Below are positions 35,690 to 47,034 of a stretch of DNA of 64,000 nt, in pieces. Position 1 is the first letter of the stretch. Every line of letters begins with the position of its first letter. The DNA comes from Pogona vitticeps. Lineage: Eukaryota; Chordata; Lepidosauria; Squamata; Agamidae. The DNA is taken from positions 224,249,045 through 224,313,044 of the forward strand of contig NC_135785.1 in NCBI RefSeq assembly GCF_051106095.1. Direction: 5' to 3'. The notes below the pieces were generated by a model. It saw only the letters and a program-made list of their open reading frames with translations. It did no database searches and was not told the DNA's origin. The position numbers and the translations under genes are program-made.

Positions 35690-35851
35690 CCTTAAATGCA
35701 GAATACATCACATGAAATGCAGGACTGGATGAATTCCAAAATGGAATTAAGATTGCCGGAAGAAATATCAACAATCTCAGATATGCAGATGATACCACTC
35801 TGATGGCAGAAAATGAGGAGAAATTAAGGAACCTGAAAGGAAAGGTGGAGA
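35690..35851 (+). mobile_element. BovB internal fragment inside the Tc1 element
   Basis: The sequence gaattaagattgccggaaga, then aatctcagatatgcagatga and taccactctgatggcagaaa, is BovB reverse-transcriptase DNA (LRYADDTTLMAE). It replaces part of the Tc1 transposase region. Confidence 0.85.
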
Positions 35852-36052
35852 TGCACACGGTCTCTAAAATCCACCAGCTCTGTGATGTTGTCATGGAGGA
35901 GTGGAAGAGGACTCCATTGGCAACCTGTGAAGCGCTGGTGGACTCTATATCCAAGAGGGTTAAGGCAGTGCTGGAAAATAATGGTAGCCACACAAAATAT
36001 TGACATTTCTTGCCTAATTTGGACATTGTCACTTAGGGGTGTACTCAGTTTT

Positions 36053-36284
36053 GTTGCCAGTGGTTTAAACATTAATGGTTCTGTGTTGAGTTATATTGAG
36101 GTGACAGCACATTTACACTGTTAAACAAGTTGTATACTCACTGCTTTACATTGTAGCCAAGTGTCATTGTTGCCAGTGGTTTAAACATTAATGGTTGTGT
36201 GTTGAGTTATTTTGAGGGGACAGCACATTTACACTGTTAAACAAGCTGTATACTCACTGCTTTACATTGTACCCAAATGTCATT
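36053..36284. repeat. 116-bp tandem duplication within the right Tc1 inverted repeat
   Basis: Units 36053-36168 and 36169-36284 both start gttgccagtggtttaaacat and end tgtcatt, with about seven base differences. The left repeat has only one copy. Confidence 0.85.
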
Positions 36285-36375
36285 TCTTCAGTGTTGTCAC
36301 ATGAAAAGATATACTAAAATATTTATGAAATGTGAGGGGGGTGTACTCACTTCTGTGATATACTGTATATACAGT

Positions 36376-37499
36376 GAATAATAACCCTAGTTCACAGAAA
36401 GTCCACATAAGACATTTTAAAGTTTTTAAAGGCCTGGATCTATCAATAGGGCCAAATTTAAGGGCTATATCTTGTATCACACAAATTCTTTGCTTGTACT
36501 TCATGCAGAGCTATAGATACAGCTTTTCATCTCCATTAATAATTTTAAAAAAATCCTAGGGAACACCATACATCAAACTTCACCTTTTACTTATATCTTA
36601 CATTGTGGGAGGGGGCAAGAGCACCAGAAAGGCTCCCTGCCGCTGCGTCTGCAGTATCTGCAATCTCAGTACAAAGAAAGGGAGTGCAACATTGCCTGTG
36701 TCATTTGATCTTAGATAACCGGCTCATGTCAGCCACAATCTTTTCATCAATTTGGCCTCCCACTTGTTCCTTGTGTCCTCACTCATTAATTTCTCCAATT
36801 ATTACCTCTTACCATCAGCATTCTCTGTCTGGCTCAGACAAAGTATCATATAAGTTGTGCATGCTTTGTAATGCTACCATGTGCCTAATAACAGGTGTCA
36901 CTTTGATGCCTCTTCAACACATGTATGTATGTAAGTATTTATAGAATTCCCCTACCTCTTTGCAAAAAAACATGAAAGCAAACAAAAAATATGCTCAAGG
37001 CAGGTGAAACCTTTCAGGTAGCTCACCACAGGTTGCCCTGTTTTCAGGTAAGGTGGAGGATACTGTCCTATCATCAATTTTGAAGAAAGATTTGGCTGCC
37101 AGTTCAGTCAGCTTTACATGGAAGGAAAGGAAGCACCATTTTGCTCATCACACAGCAAAATGTCTTGGGCTAAATTCCTATGCAGAAGAATAAGTGTTCC
37201 TCCTGTATCCAGGCACATCCTACTAGTTTATCTCAGAAAGGTTATGATTTGATTTTCTCCACAAACTCTATATCAACAGAAGAATGGGAATGAAGAGAGG
37301 CTCTCATCTGGAAAATGCTCAATGAGAGACTGAGCATGTTTGTGTGCATGAGGTACATTCATGCCTGTTATGTTTGGTTTCAAGTAATAAAAAAGCAGAT
37401 GATACTACACATGAGGAGTCACATTTGTGTCTGTAATAATACTTCTAATCACTGATGCTTTCTTTAGTCCTGTTATGCAATTGTCTGTTATATACAATC
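36376..37499. other. Intergenic, nothing recognised
   Basis: No exon or repeat family was identified. Confidence 0.4.
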
Positions 37500-37672
37500 T
37501 ACCAAATTGGAATCAACCTATAGCAACTCTAAGAGAGATTTCAAGGTAAGTGAGATACTTAGAGTGGTTTTATCAGTTCCAAACTCCAGTGACTTTCCAT
37601 GGCTGAGTGGGGATTCGAGCTCATGTGTCCTGAGTCCTAGTCTGTCACTCTATCCACTACACCACACTGGAT
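37500..37672 (-). mobile_element. tRNA-derived SINE, antisense
   Basis: Minus strand: ccagtgtggtgtagtggata (A-box region), then gctcgaatccccactc (B box), then acttaccttgaaatctctct. Related copies lie at 55330-55505 and 58770-58943. Confidence 0.75.
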
Positions 37673-38089
37673 CAAAAAACAACAGTCGTATTCTACTTAC
37701 CATGTGTCCTACAGAGCTCTACTAATATGATACACAGACTCAACCTCTGGAAAGTCCACAAAGAATATTTGCCATCATTCACCTGTAAACAAGAAATGAG
37801 AGGTGCATTGTGATATCACAGTACTGTAGATCAATTTGCTTTTTAAAAGACCTTATACTTTTTATTCAGATATCTTCCAGGTACATAATGAAGAAAATAG
37901 GTATCATAGAATTTACCAAGGCAAGGGGGGAAATGTGCAAGGGGTAAACAAAGGGTTAAAGGGGTATGATTAATTATTGACCTGAGGGTCATTTTACTTC
38001 TCATGCATCTGATAAGCAACTAAAGATGAATAAATGTACTATAGCATTACAAATTTCATCAGATGCATGAAGTGTTACTAAGAATTTCA

Positions 38090-38485
38090 GGTATGTATGC
38101 AGTACACAAAGTGGTTAGAATTGAAAGAATTGGGCATGTTTAGCCTTAAGAAGAGAAGGCTGAGGGGAGATATGATAGCATTTTTCAAATACTTGAAGGG
38201 CTGTCATACAGAGGAGGGGCAGGATCTCGTCTCAATTATCCCAGAGTGCAGGACACACAACAATGGGCTCAATTTACAGAAAGTCAGATTTCAGTTGATC
38301 ATCAGGAAAAAAAAAATTCCTGACTGTTAGAGCAGTACGGCAATGGAACCAATTACCCTGAGAGGTGGTGAGTGCTCCAGCACGAGAGGGATTCAAGAGA
38401 GACAACCACCTGGCACTGAGCAGAGGGTTGGACTCAATGTCCTTATAGACCCCTTCCAACTTCGTTATTCTACTACTCTATGTCG
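38090..38485 (+). mobile_element. CR1 LINE 3' end
   Basis: Encodes MFSLKKRRLRGDMIAFFKYL and NGLNLQKVRFQLIIRKKK, the last part of the CR1 reverse-transcriptase protein, then tggactcaatgtccttatag and ccttccaacttcgttattct, the CR1 3' untranslated end with its short terminal repeat. Two in-frame interruptions are seen. Confidence 0.9.
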
Positions 38486-38559
38486 TAGACAGTGTGGTCA
38501 GAGAGGGATTTAATGCAGAAAATATCAGTAGGGTCAATTATCTGATTAACAGTAGAGTA

Positions 38560-38631
38560 AAGAAGAAGAAGAAGAAGAAGAAGAAGAAGAAGAAGAAGAA
38601 GAAGAAGAAGAAGAAGAAGAAGAAGAAGAAG

Positions 38632-38676
<45 letters not shown>
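38560..38676. repeat. Compound (AAG)n(CAG)n triplet repeat
   Basis: About 25 AAG units (to 38633) turn directly into about 14 CAG units. A short (CTT)n, complementary to the first block, follows at 38765-38783. Confidence 0.95.
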
Positions 38677-38677
<1 letters not shown>

Positions 38678-38783
38678 TGCCCAGTGATCCATGGCCTGAG
38701 TAATACCTGTATTGGATCACTAAGATTTTACAGATAGGGTGACCATTTGAGTTTTCCAACTAATCTTCTTCTTCTTCTTCTTC

Positions 38784-40639
38784 AGAAATCTTTTTGAGAC
38801 TTTAATATGAAAAACGTAGCTTCCCTGGCCACATTTAGGAAATGCACCCTTCAAAAGAGCAGCATATAGCTACAGTTTACCCCTCCCTCTTTCTGGGGAT
38901 GCCCAGGGACTATGTTGCTCACACAAACTGCACAAGCTGGTTCTTCTTCTGGGATGCAGAATGAGGAATCAATCTCCCAACCCAGATATCAGATTCTTAT
39001 ACAAGCAGCCTACTTCAAATACGTTATAGAGTTATAATCTTTAAGATTGCTCTGTAGTGTAAATCAGTTTTGTTGATGAAAGAAAATGCCTTGCCTAAGG
39101 CTGCCTGGTAAATTCATGGTAAAGGGGAAGACTTGAAATGAACACTGTATGATCTGTAGCTCACTCCCATTGCTGTACTTCTTGACAATGATTTAATGCT
39201 TAAGAATGCATAAGGAAGAGACTTATTATGAAAGGGAAATGAATCAATTGATAAGGAAAAACCATGTTACGGGAGGAGAAAGACAGGAAGGCCAAGCTTC
39301 CAGAGACATCCAGGACCCCAGAAGGAAACATCTGGGATAAGAATAACAAGGAACAATGGGAGAAGAAAATATTTGTCAAAAGAAAAGCAAAATGAGAAGG
39401 GGGTAGTGTCTGATTTTAAGGTTAATGGAAACTTGTAAGTGCCCAAATGAGAAAAAAAGTGCCCTTAGGAGATCTAGAACTGATCACAGAGATTAACTGA
39501 GAAAAAAAGGAAACAAAAGGAAGTACAGTAGTACCCATTTAAAAGGTATGCAAAAGATTTACAATCCTATAGTCTGGACAGTTTAAAACCACCACTGCCA
39601 CAACAACGTCAAGTACATACGCAGGCATTTCACACATGCACACTCATCATAGTGACTGCATGGGAGATGACTAATATGTGACCAAGATTAATCCCCAAAT
39701 ATAGTATTTTCATGTCACCAAACAAGGAAAACAGAATATTTATTCCATAGCCCTGGTAAACCTAAAAGCAAAGAAGATTCATTTATCTGCATGGTACATG
39801 TGTCTAAATGATGCTTCTAATCGTGCACAAGGAGAGATACACATTCAAAATAGGGCTGTACACAAGACATGGACAAATCACAAATTCTAAACTGAGCCTA
39901 AGTCAAACCAATTTGTACGATGTCCAAATCAAAACATAACAATAAGATCAGGTATCACTTCAACTGGAATAGAAACATGTCAATCCCCGTATAAGACTTG
40001 GAACTCAACTTTAGTCAATGCATCAGACAAAAAAATTGGAAACTTCTGTTTCAAGTCAAATGGGGGGCATTATCTTCAACATAAGGCAATGGACAGGAGC
40101 TGGGAGATTAGTTTGCCTTTTTGTAAAAATGGAACTGGAAAAAGGCAAGAAAATTGACATAGCCTGAAGTGAACCCATATACTTCAAGAGGATCCCAAAG
40201 GTAGCACCGCCCATTTTGATTATCACTTCAAGTTACAGCACATGGCTATAACATTTAACATTTGACCAAGATTATTTTGAAACCTTTGGAAATTGTCTCT
40301 TTTTGTCCCTTCCTCCCATGTCCAGCATGATGGAAAATCCTGTTGGACTCAAAAAATAGACCATGTCTCTTTGTGGGATTTTAAGGTCTAATGAAGATCT
40401 CACTCACTCTTGTTTCTAGATTATGTACAAGGACCACATGGCTGTTTTCTCCCTAGTGGTAGGGCCCCTTCTGACTGTGTAATCCTTCCTTCTCAAGATT
40501 TCCATAAGTAGGGGTATCAGTGCAGATACCTGGACACAACATCTTTTAAGACCTAGTAAAGGACTGACGACAAGTTAATTTTCTAGTGATGCATTTCTGT
40601 GGGAGCTCAAATGGTCCAGAAAGCATAAGAGTCAATAAT
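38784..40639. other. Intergenic, nothing recognised
   Basis: No exon or repeat family was identified. Confidence 0.4.
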
Positions 40640-40692
40640 GATGATGATGATGATGATGATGATGATAATAATAGGATAATCATGATGAAAGG

Positions 40693-40773
<81 letters not shown>
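40640..40773. repeat. (GAT)n then (AAT)n microsatellite
   Basis: GAT triplets at 40638-40665 and about 26 AAT units at 40696-40773, directly before the R4-like fragment. Confidence 0.95.
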
Positions 40774-40774
40774 G

Positions 40775-41080
40775 TTAGGATGCCAGAATTAAAAATAAAG
40801 AATTGGAAAAACTAACAAAGTACAGAGAGCCAGTAATTGAAACATCTTGCTTGTGGATAAAACACCCTTCAGTGGTCCCCGTTGTCATCGGGGCTTTGGG
40901 AACAATACCAAGAAATCTCACGCAGTTGCAGATTACAGAAATAACACCGTCAGAGCTACAAAAACCAGCAATATTAGGAACAGCATACATACTGCGCTGA
41001 TATTTAACAGATACCTAGGTTGTTGGTTAAAACTTGTATCTGTTATATAATACTACTCAATATTTTTATAATTTTGATTG
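40775..41080 (+). mobile_element. R4/Dong-like LINE 3' end
   Basis: Encodes KELEKLTKYREPVIETSCLW, VPVVIGALGTIPRNLTQ and PAILGTAYILR, matching the minus-strand copy at 22379-22663. It is strongly 5'-truncated. Confidence 0.75.
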
Positions 41081-42127
41081 ACTCTTTTGTGTTTAACAAT
41101 AATAGTAATTAATAACAACAACAAAAATACAACAATAATAATAGTCCCTAATTTTTTAAAAAACTCTCAAATAATTCATACTGTTAATATGAAGAAGTTA
41201 TTTTGTGACTCTGACAAATATTTCTTTTAAAACCTGAATTGAAATCTTTACTCACTTCTACCAGCCCATACCCATAATGTATAAATTTGCTAGTATGAAG
41301 AATGGTTGTCTTTTCTGTATAGCTTTGATATTTATAGCTTTATAAGCTATAATCCTATACCCACTTAGTAAAATTCAGTGGGAATTCACTTCCAATTAGA
41401 CATGTATAAGTCTGTGCAGAAAGTTCAGTGGAAATTCTTTTCTTATACATAACATTGACAACTTAGGGTATTTTCAAATAAAAGCCTAAAAACTGCATTT
41501 CAGCTACTGGTGCACTACACACATGTAGAATGCTAACAAAAGGCATGAAATGCAAGTTAGACATATCTGTTCTCCAAGCAAACATCAGCTGAAGCCTCAT
41601 ATTTATTCACACAGTCATTTCATTAAAGCACAGCCAGCTTTCTGCTCAGATCTTTCTCTCTGCTCCTTAATCACAGAACTGAATGGGTAGGCATCTGGCC
41701 TGATATTACATTACATAACGTACCTCTTACCTTGGCATGCATTATACTGTAGAATGGGAGAAAGCATGCGTCTGAGAACAGCTGCCGCCTTTGGCTAAAA
41801 TTGTGAAGTATGAGCAGACTGTAGTATCACAGCTTTTCCTATCTCAGAGTGCTCCTCCCTCTGGAGGAAAAGTATTGTTCTGGCTTAGGATTTTAGTTCC
41901 TGCAAAAGCAAGGAAGAACACGGACAATGATCATAATACAAGTAATATTTTTTTCATGATGATGGGAAGCAAGGGCAAAATGCAAGAATCTGTGAGGAAA
42001 TCCTTGAAGTCAAAGATTTTGTATAACTATTTACTATGCATGGGGGGGGGGATAAAAAATCACATAGAACTAAAAACAGTGTTTTGTTACACATTGGCTG
42101 TCAATCAGCTTTAAAATCCTATAACCT
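41081..42127. other. Intergenic, nothing recognised
   Basis: Only a poly-G tract near 42041-42051 stands out. Confidence 0.4.
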
Positions 42128-44018
42128 TTATCACCCCTTCATGGATTTCTGCCTTGCCGTGGCAAATGGGCTTGAGTAATTCAGAGAAGCTACGGGCTAT
42201 GCCATGCAGGGACACCCAAGACGGACAGGACATAGTGGAGAGTTCTGACTAAACGCGATCCACCTGGAGTAGGAACTGGCAAACCACTCCAGTATCTTTG
42301 CCATGAAAACTCTGCTAACAGAAACAAAAGGCTAAAAGATATGGCGCTGGAAGATGAGCCCCTCAGGTCGGAAGGCGTCCAACATGCTACTGAGGAAGAG
42401 TGGAGGACAAGTATAAGTAGCTCCAGAGCTAATGAAGTGGTTGGGTCAAAGCTGAAAGGACGCTCAGCTGTGGATGCGCCTGAAGGTGAAAGGAAAGCCC
42501 AATGCTGCAAAGAAAAATCCTGCATAGGAACCTGGAATGTAAGATCTATGAACCTTGGTAAGCTGGATGTGGTCAAACAGGAGATGGCAAGAATAAACAT
42601 TGACATCCTGGGCGAACTAAAATGGATGGAAATGGGCAAATTCAATTCGGACAATTATCATATCTACTATTGTGGGCAAGAATCCCTTGGAAGAAATGGA
42701 GTAGCCCTCATAGTGAACAACAGAGTGGGAAAAGCTGTACTGGGATACAATCTCAAAAATGGTAGAATGATTTCAATACGAAGCCAAGGCAGACCTTTCA
42801 ACATCACAGTAATCCAAGTTTATGCACCAACCACTGATGCAGAAGAGGCTGAAATTGACCAATTCTATGAAGACTTACAACACCTTCTAGAACTGACACT
42901 AAAGAAAGATGTTCTTCTCATTATAGGGGATTGGAATGCTAAAGTAGGGAGTCAAGAAATAAAAGGAACAACAGGCAAGTTTGGCCTTGGAGTTCAAAAC
43001 GAAACAGGGTAAAGGCTAATAGAATTATGTCAAGAGAACAAGCTGGTCATCACTAACACTCTTTTCCAACAACACAAGAGGCAACTCGACACATGGACAT
43101 CAACAGATGGGCAATACCAAAATCAGATTGATTTTGTTCTCTGCAGCCAAAGATGGAGAAGCTTGTACAGATTGTGTACAAGCTGATTGTGGCTCTGATC
43201 ATGTGAACAAGACGTGAAGCTGATTGTGGCTCTGATCATCAGCTTCTCATAGCAAAACTCAAGCTTAAACTGAAGAAAGTAGGAAACACCACTGGGGTTG
43301 TCAGGTATAATCTAAACCAAATCCCTTATGAATACACAGTGGAAGTGAAGAACAGATTTAAGGAACTAGACAGGGTGCCTGAAGAACTATGGATGGAGGC
43401 TCATAACATTGTACAGGAGGCAGCAACAAAAACCATCCCAAAAAAAAGGAAATGAAAGAAAGCAAAGTGACTGTCCAATGAGGCCTTACAAATAGCAGAG
43501 AATAGAAGGGAAGCAAAATGCAAGGGAGATAGGGAAAGTTACAGAAAATTGAATGCAGACTTCCAAATAATAGCAAGGAAAGACAAGAGGGCCTTCTTAA
43601 ATGAACAATGCGAAGATATAGAGGAAAATAATAGAAAAGGAAAAACCAGAGATCTGTTCAAAAAAATTGGAGATATTAAAGGAACATTTTGTGCAAAGAT
43701 GGACATGATAAAGGACAAAAATGGTAGGGACCTAACAGAAGCAGAAGACATCAAGATTAGGTGGCAAGAATACACAGAGGAATTATACCAGAAAGATCTG
43801 GATGTCCCGGACAACCCAGATAGTGTGGTTGCTGACCTTGAGCCATAAATCCTGGACAGTCAAGTCAAGTGGGCCTTAGAAAGCATGGTTAACAACAAGG
43901 CCATGGTGATCCCATTCCAGTCAAACTATTTAAAATCTTAAAAGATGATGCTGTTAATGTGCTACACTCAATAGGCCAGCAAGTTTGGAAAACGCAGCAG
44001 TGGCCAGAGGATTAATCA
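42128..44018 (+). mobile_element. BovB (RTE) LINE, 5' half with endonuclease domain
   Basis: The 5' untranslated part (ctgccttgccgtggcaaatg, then aaaccactccagtatctttg) leads into the apurinic-type endonuclease: IGTWNVRSMNLGKLDVVKQE (about 42525), EMARINIDILGELKW, GVALIVNNRV, ITVIQVYAPT and LIIGDWNAKVG (about 42920). Stops follow near 43012, and a further remnant at 43549-43848 (FKKIGDIKGTFCAKM) precedes the reverse transcriptase. The copy stops at about 44018, before the reverse-transcriptase core. The canonical E of the endonuclease is preserved in ILGELKW; GDWNA is present. Confidence 0.92.
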
Positions 44019-44190
44019 CGTTTCTGATGAGTCTTGCAGTGTTTCATTTTTATTTTATTTTATTGTGATTTCTTTCCTTCAGCCAGAATGGATTAATTGC
44101 ATTTCAATGCATTTCTATGGCAAATGGTGCTTCGACCTATGACCATTTTGAGTTACGACCATCTTCCGGAACGGATTAAGTTCGTAAGTT
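44019..44190. mobile_element. Partial mariner-like miniature element
   Basis: The words ttcgacctatgaccattttg, agttacgaccatcttccgga and acggattaagttcgtaagtt match one end of a non-autonomous family like that at 48089-48520 (tta-cga and acggattaa wording near the end). The outer end is missing. Confidence 0.45.
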
Positions 44191-44296
44191 GAGCCAAATT
44201 CCATGAGCCCACAAATTTTAATTCATATTTGATTGTGACAGTGTTAAGAGGAGGCGACAAGAGGTATAAGGCATTTGAAACTTTTCTACCAAACTA

Positions 44297-44525
44297 CTTC
44301 AGCAGTTATTATTTATTTATTTATTTAAAATATTTCTATCCCGCCTTTCTCTTTAAAAAGGACCCAAGGTGGCATAGATAATTAAAAAGACAATAGTTAA
44401 AAGCTAAAACAGTAAATATACAAATATTTAAATGTTTAAGAAGGAATTAAAGAAGTATTATATTAAAAATGGTAATTAAAATCAATTCTAAAACACATTT
44501 AAAACAATAGTTTTGATCTTCTTTA
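44297..44525 (-). mobile_element. L2-type LINE 3' untranslated end
   Basis: (TTTA)n then atttctatcccgcctttctc and aaaggacccaaggtggcata, the reverse complement of an L2-type tail. It is the same 3' region as at 47040-47160. Confidence 0.65.
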
Positions 44526-44977
44526 CTGGCATAGGTTTGTAAAACTGATAAGCCAGGACTGTTTGAAAAAAGAGAGAACTGTAAATACGATATCCATGCA
44601 CAGGTCTCTGTTTTCTGTTTTGTTAGACATAATGGAAACCGAAACGGAGCAAACTGCTTGAACTGGCATTTGTCGATTTGAAAGGGTATCCTGTTCTACA
44701 GATCAGATAAGGCTGCAGAAGAATTTGGCAGAAGCAAGCATGCCACAATTGCCTCAAATTAATTCTTAATATACAGATCTCTCCGGGCCAATGAATTTCG
44801 AACAGTATGAATGAAGCCTTTAATCAACCAGATTGACTTCTGTAATGAAACTGAATAAACTTTGGCAATTATTCATTAGGAGGAAGAAACAGCCTCCATT
44901 TGGCAAATATGAAGAATGCATCTTTGGAGCAGGGTCTTAACAAGGGTGGGGCAACCAGGTTTTGATCCAAGCATCAG

Positions 44978-45246
44978 GCTTTTTGTTGTTGTTTAGTCAT
45001 TAAGTCATGTCCAACTCTTCATGACCCCATGAACCAGAGCACGCCAGGACCTCCTGTCTTCCACTGCCTCCTGGAGTTTGGTCAAATTCATGTTGGTAGC
45101 TTCAATAACACTGTCCAGCCATCTCATCCTCTGTCGTCCCCTTCTCCTCTTGCCTTCCCATTCCCCCAACATCAGGGTCTTTTCTCTTCTCATGAGATGG
45201 CCAAAGTACTGGAGCTTCAGCTTCAGGATCTGTCCTTCCATTGATC
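44978..45246 (-). mobile_element. BovB (RTE) LINE 3' end
   Basis: tttagtcattaagtcatgtc, ccatgaaccagagcacgcca and tcttctcatgagatggccaa are the BovB 3' terminus. The minus strand codes LQYFGHLMRREKTLMLGEWE and the basic GKRRRGRQRMRW end. 5'-truncated at about 45246. Confidence 0.9.
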
Positions 45247-45609
45247 AGGCTTTAGAGGGCACCAAAAGCTAGAGATGAATGTACTGATGAGTAGGAGGAA
45301 AATAAATGTCAATGCTGCTCTGCCTTATTTACTTTCTCTTCTCTTCTTTTCTTTAAAGCAGAAATATTTCTCGTTTTTTTTTTTTTTTTTTTGGTTGGGT
45401 ACCACATCTTGCTAGACTTTTTTTTTCTTGAGGCTCATTCCCATGTCTCAGGGTGAATGGGTAAGCAACAGCATCATATGTCACATGAATCACCAATTCT
45501 GGTTAGGACTACACTCTGGAGAGATTAAACAAAAAAAGCAAAACAAAGTGAACTGCTTTTATACTGTCCCATAGTGCTTAAAGCAGTTTCTGAGCTGTTA
45601 AACTTAGTT

Positions 45610-45790
45610 ATGTAGATAACACATTGCCCGCCCCCCGCCCCCAAGCAAACTTGGTACTCAGTTTGCCAACCTTGGAAGAATGGAAGGTTGAGTCAACCTT
45701 CAACCAGCTACCTGGGATTAAACTCAGTTTTTGGGCAGAATTTTGGCTGCCGTACTGCAGTTGAACTACTGCATCACAAGGCTCCAATAA
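45610..45790 (-). mobile_element. tRNA-derived SINE, antisense
   Basis: ttggtactcagtttgccaac, gaagaatggaaggttgagtc and the end actgcagttgaactactgca match, in reverse, the SINE at 25045-25215. Confidence 0.6.
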
Positions 45791-46044
45791 CATTTTATTG
45801 CCTTCTAATTTCAAAGCTGTCCTTCTCATCTGTTTCTGCCCTTGTCTGAACCTTCTAGTATTGCTGTGCAGTGACAGGTCAAAACTGTCAGCAATGTATT
45901 TGGTTGGAGTCTCTCTTGGAGTGATATGTCTTCTCTGGCATTGTTTGGTTTCTGTTTTTGCTTTAGAAATTGTTTGATTTCTACCATTATTTTAGCTATC
46001 TTGTGGATTTTATATGGGATGGAAAGGGAAGGTTTTTTTTTTAA

Positions 46045-46150
46045 GTTTGTATCTATTTATTTAATTTACATCCTGCCTTTTTTCCTTGCAGGAACAAAGA
46101 TGGGTTACAAAATAAACTTAAAGAATAGATCCAGCTTTAAAACAGAATAA
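46045..46150 (-). mobile_element. L2-type LINE tail
   Basis: tatttatttaatttacatcc, tgccttttttccttgcagga and gttacaaaataaac form a short antisense L2-type 3' end. Confidence 0.5.
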
Positions 46151-47034
46151 GTCACAATAATAAGGCATTGACTGAAATCCTGTTTGCATGGCCACATAAT
46201 GCTGATGAGTTAATTAGCTGTGGCAATTTTTCCAAAATTAAAAATATACCGCCTCCATAGCTACTTAGAAATGTTTCTCTCCTATGACAGAACAAGATGA
46301 GATGTTTTTCCTCTTTATTCTGTATTTACACTGTATTATCCTATATTTACTCTGTAGTATATAACCTCCAGGTTTATATAGAAATACCTGTATTTAAATA
46401 ATTGACAAAACCAATGAAATACCAATCAGTTTAATTTAAAAGATTGTACCAAACTTTCAGACTCAGCTGATGACTTTCCTTCTTAGCAGGGAATTGTTCT
46501 CTATACTTCTGTACCTATAATTTGACTACTTCCCAGAATTTCACAGCTCCTTCTTGCTAGTGTGTATGTTCACTTTGGCAAGTAGGCAAACAGGCAAGTG
46601 TGCAGGGACAAATGCGCGCACACCACCTAACTAATATTCTGTGCATCGAATATCAGTCATTCAGTTGGCTCATTGATTGATTAAGTCACACATGTTGACA
46701 GATTTAGAGGAAAATTGTAAATATTGTGGGGTAGAAATCGGAAGTTGTTAAATGCAAAAAGCAACATTTGTGACAGTTCTGTGCAAAACATGAATTCACA
46801 TACAGGAAAGTTTGGATTGCAGTCAGTCACAAAACCAACACCAGGTCACAGCAGGTGATCTTACTGTTGAAGAGGAGTTAGCTCACAAAACAAAACACAA
46901 GATCTAGAGAACAGAAATCTCTCTGTGTGGTATGGGGGAAGAAAATAAGATTTTAACTATGCACTTAGTTGATTTTAATGGTTTTTATCATAACATTAAT
47001 TTTATTTGATTTTAATTATTCTATGATTAAATCT

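Larger units (their letters stand above)
34925..36375. mobile_element. Tc1/mariner-type transposon with long terminal inverted repeats, gutted
   Basis: The left repeat (34935-35157) and the right repeat (36010-36375) are inverted copies: acagaagtgagtaaacc, ttttcatgtgacaacactga and ggcaacaaaactgagtacac on the left have complements on the right. The right end has atactgtatatacagtg. Internal remnants at about 35852-36000 match the part of a Tc1 transposase gene near the right repeat (ctccaccagctctgtgatg-like wording), but most of the transposase is gone. A solo LTR and a BovB piece lie inside. Confidence 0.85.

Noticed and set aside
38494-38759. Poly-lysine/poly-glutamine frame and its poly-cysteine/phenylalanine antisense
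   Set aside because: Pure triplet-repeat translation without flanking exon signals.
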